A stretch of DNA of 64,000 bases. Origin: Ruminiclostridium cellobioparum subsp. termitidis CT1112. GTDB taxonomy: Bacteria > Bacillota > Clostridia > Acetivibrionales > DSM-1351. The stretch is taken from positions 62,001 through 126,000 of the forward strand of contig NZ_AORV01000028.1 in assembly GCF_000350485.1 (NCBI RefSeq), given 5' to 3'. Position numbers and translations under genes: made by a program. Below, in pieces: positions 63,050 to 64,000 of the stretch. Within the stretch, counting starts at the first letter, position 1. Every line of letters begins with the position of its first letter. The notes below the pieces were generated by a model. It was not told the origin of the DNA and did no database searches. It saw only the letters and a list, made by a program, of their open reading frames with translations.

Positions 63050-63081
63050 AAGGATCATACCCCAAACCGGATATAATCCTT
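63050..63081 (-). terminator. Terminator after the second solute-binding protein
   Basis: AAGGATxATA/TATAATCCTT stem (with one bulge) followed on the minus strand by TTTTTT. Confidence 0.6.
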
Positions 63082-63096
63082 ACCTTATTGCATATG

Positions 63097-64000
63097 TTAT
63101 CTTGCAGATTCATACCATTTATTTACTTCTGTCGTTATTTCTTTGCCTCCTATCTTGTACCAGTCGCTTGCAAATTTATCAAAACGGTCAATAGGCTCCT
63201 CACCCATTATGATCTTTATGAATATTTCTTTTTCCATCATGTCCATTACCGCTTTTTTCTCAGCAATTGTATTTGTAGACGGTCCTACAAACCGCTCGGC
63301 AAGAAGCTGCCCGCCGGTTCTATATTTCTCAAGTATACCAAAAACACCATTGGTTCCGTAAATTTTTTCCCAGCCCCATTTGGTTTTATCTCCGCCGGTA
63401 TATGCATCCAGGTTGGATTGTATTGCTCTTGGCTCACCGTGCAGAGAATCCAGACTGCCATTCTTCCGCGCCGCATCAATTGCCAGAAAGGCATCCAGAT
63501 TTTTATACGGAGGACTGGGGACTACAGGTGAGAATTTCCATACACCCACACCCCCATTCTCAACAGGCATATAGTATTTATTGAAATCGGCCGCAATCCC
63601 CCAATTCTTTTCCAGGTGCATGTTTATTAATTTTATGAGTGCCTCGGGATATGGATATCCCTTCTTCACTGCAAATATCCTTGTCTGGCTGAACTTTAAC
63701 GGAACCATCACTTTCCTGTCGTCAGCCGAAACAAGGGGATATCCTGTCCAATCCGCATTATTGTCATTATTAAAATTACTGATAAGCGGGTACATGGGAT
63801 TCCACTGGGCTCCAAATTCAATGCCCACTTTTCCGGCAGTTACAGATTCGGCTACTTTGCTTCCATCCTTTACGCTGAACTCCCTGTCCAGTTCTCCGGC
63901 CTTATACATAGCGGCAAGTTTCCGAAGTGCCGTCTTTGTTTCAGACAGCGTACTTCCCCAGACAAGTTTTCCCGAAGCGTCCTCGACCCACATATTGGGG
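63097..64000 (-). CDS. Second LplA-type solute-binding protein (partial, runs off the window)
   Basis: The C-terminal ~300 residues of a paralogue of the 61129-62859 protein: NMWVEDASGKLVWGSTL, VPLKFSQTRIFAVKKGYPYP and the end are nearly collinear with it. The N-terminus lies beyond 64000; the first ATG at 63993 is internal. A duplicated binding protein suggests two related substrates for the same permease. Confidence 0.9.
   Translation of the reverse strand, partial: PNMWVEDASGKLVWGSTLSETKTALRKLAAMYKAGELDREFSVKDGSKVAESVTAGKVGIEFGAQWNPMYPLISNFNNDNNADWTGYPLVSADDRKVMVPLKFSQTRIFAVKKGYPYPEALIKLINMHLEKNWGIAADFNKYYMPVENGGVGVWKFSPVVPSPPYKNLDAFLAIDAARKNGSLDSLHGEPRAIQSNLDAYTGGDKTKWGWEKIYGTNGVFGILEKYRTGGQLLAERFVGPSTNTIAEKKAVMDMMEKEIFIKIIMGEEPIDRFDKFASDWYKIGGKEITTEVNKWYESAR

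Overview
The window reads as low-GC Clostridia DNA, most likely a spore-forming, plant-polysaccharide-degrading member close to the cellulolytic Ruminiclostridium/Clostridium cluster III group. This is inferred from codon use, a cotJC-type spore gene remnant, an S-layer-homology protein and a GH127/GH39/GH8/GH51 arabinoxylan locus. No rRNA, tRNA or CRISPR array was seen. About 48 kb of integrative/conjugative-element (ICE) DNA, nearly all transcribed on the minus strand, abuts about 15.5 kb of chromosomal sugar-utilisation genes. The left end of the element lies outside the window.

Reading the element in its direction of transcription (high to low coordinates): 48.5-47.3 kb, a 5'-truncated ICE helicase and a small gene. 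47.0-42.9 kb, a cargo block (unknown 171-aa and 109-aa proteins, lipoprotein, GrpB-like, DNA cytosine methylase-like, PAP2-like) built from three repeated promoter-gene-terminator modules. 42.7-38.1 kb, ParA, ParB, an ankyrin-repeat protein and a Toprim primase-like protein. 38.0-37.85 kb, a dense hairpin and direct-repeat cluster that could be oriT or a replication origin. 37.7-30.1 kb, two Fic-fold proteins, a ribbon-helix-helix relaxosome candidate and accessory genes including two paralogous GNHS-motif proteins and a restriction-endonuclease-like protein. 30-22.5 kb, MobL-type relaxase, a frameshifted VirD4 and VirB2/VirB6/VirB3-like genes.

22.5-14.6 kb is a complete-looking Tad/Flp-like secretion module (two CpaE-like ATPases, CpaB, TadA, TadB, TadC and five small single-span proteins) set inside the conjugation operon. 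Next comes a 35-aa type I toxin with a convergent antisense RNA (14.1-14.5 kb), then an SLH protein and two very large secreted proteins with PKD/Ig and beta-propeller-like repeats (14.1-6.2 kb). The block ends with two SSB-like proteins, the VirB4 genes, a HepT/MntA toxin-antitoxin pair and an M23 peptidase (6.0-0.05 kb). The simplest reading is a Gram-positive type IV secretion system combined with a second, Tad-type machine and large surface proteins that may mediate mating contact.

The right-hand region (48.5-64 kb) encodes KduD and KduI (uronate catabolism), two AraC regulators, GH127 beta-L-arabinofuranosidase, GH39 beta-xylosidase, a truncated GH8 exo-oligoxylanase next to a MITE-like element, GH51 alpha-L-arabinofuranosidase, and an LplABC-type ABC importer with a second solute-binding protein running off the window end. 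Together these import and trim arabinoxylan/pectin oligosaccharides. A 5'-truncated cotJC lies between the two AraC genes.
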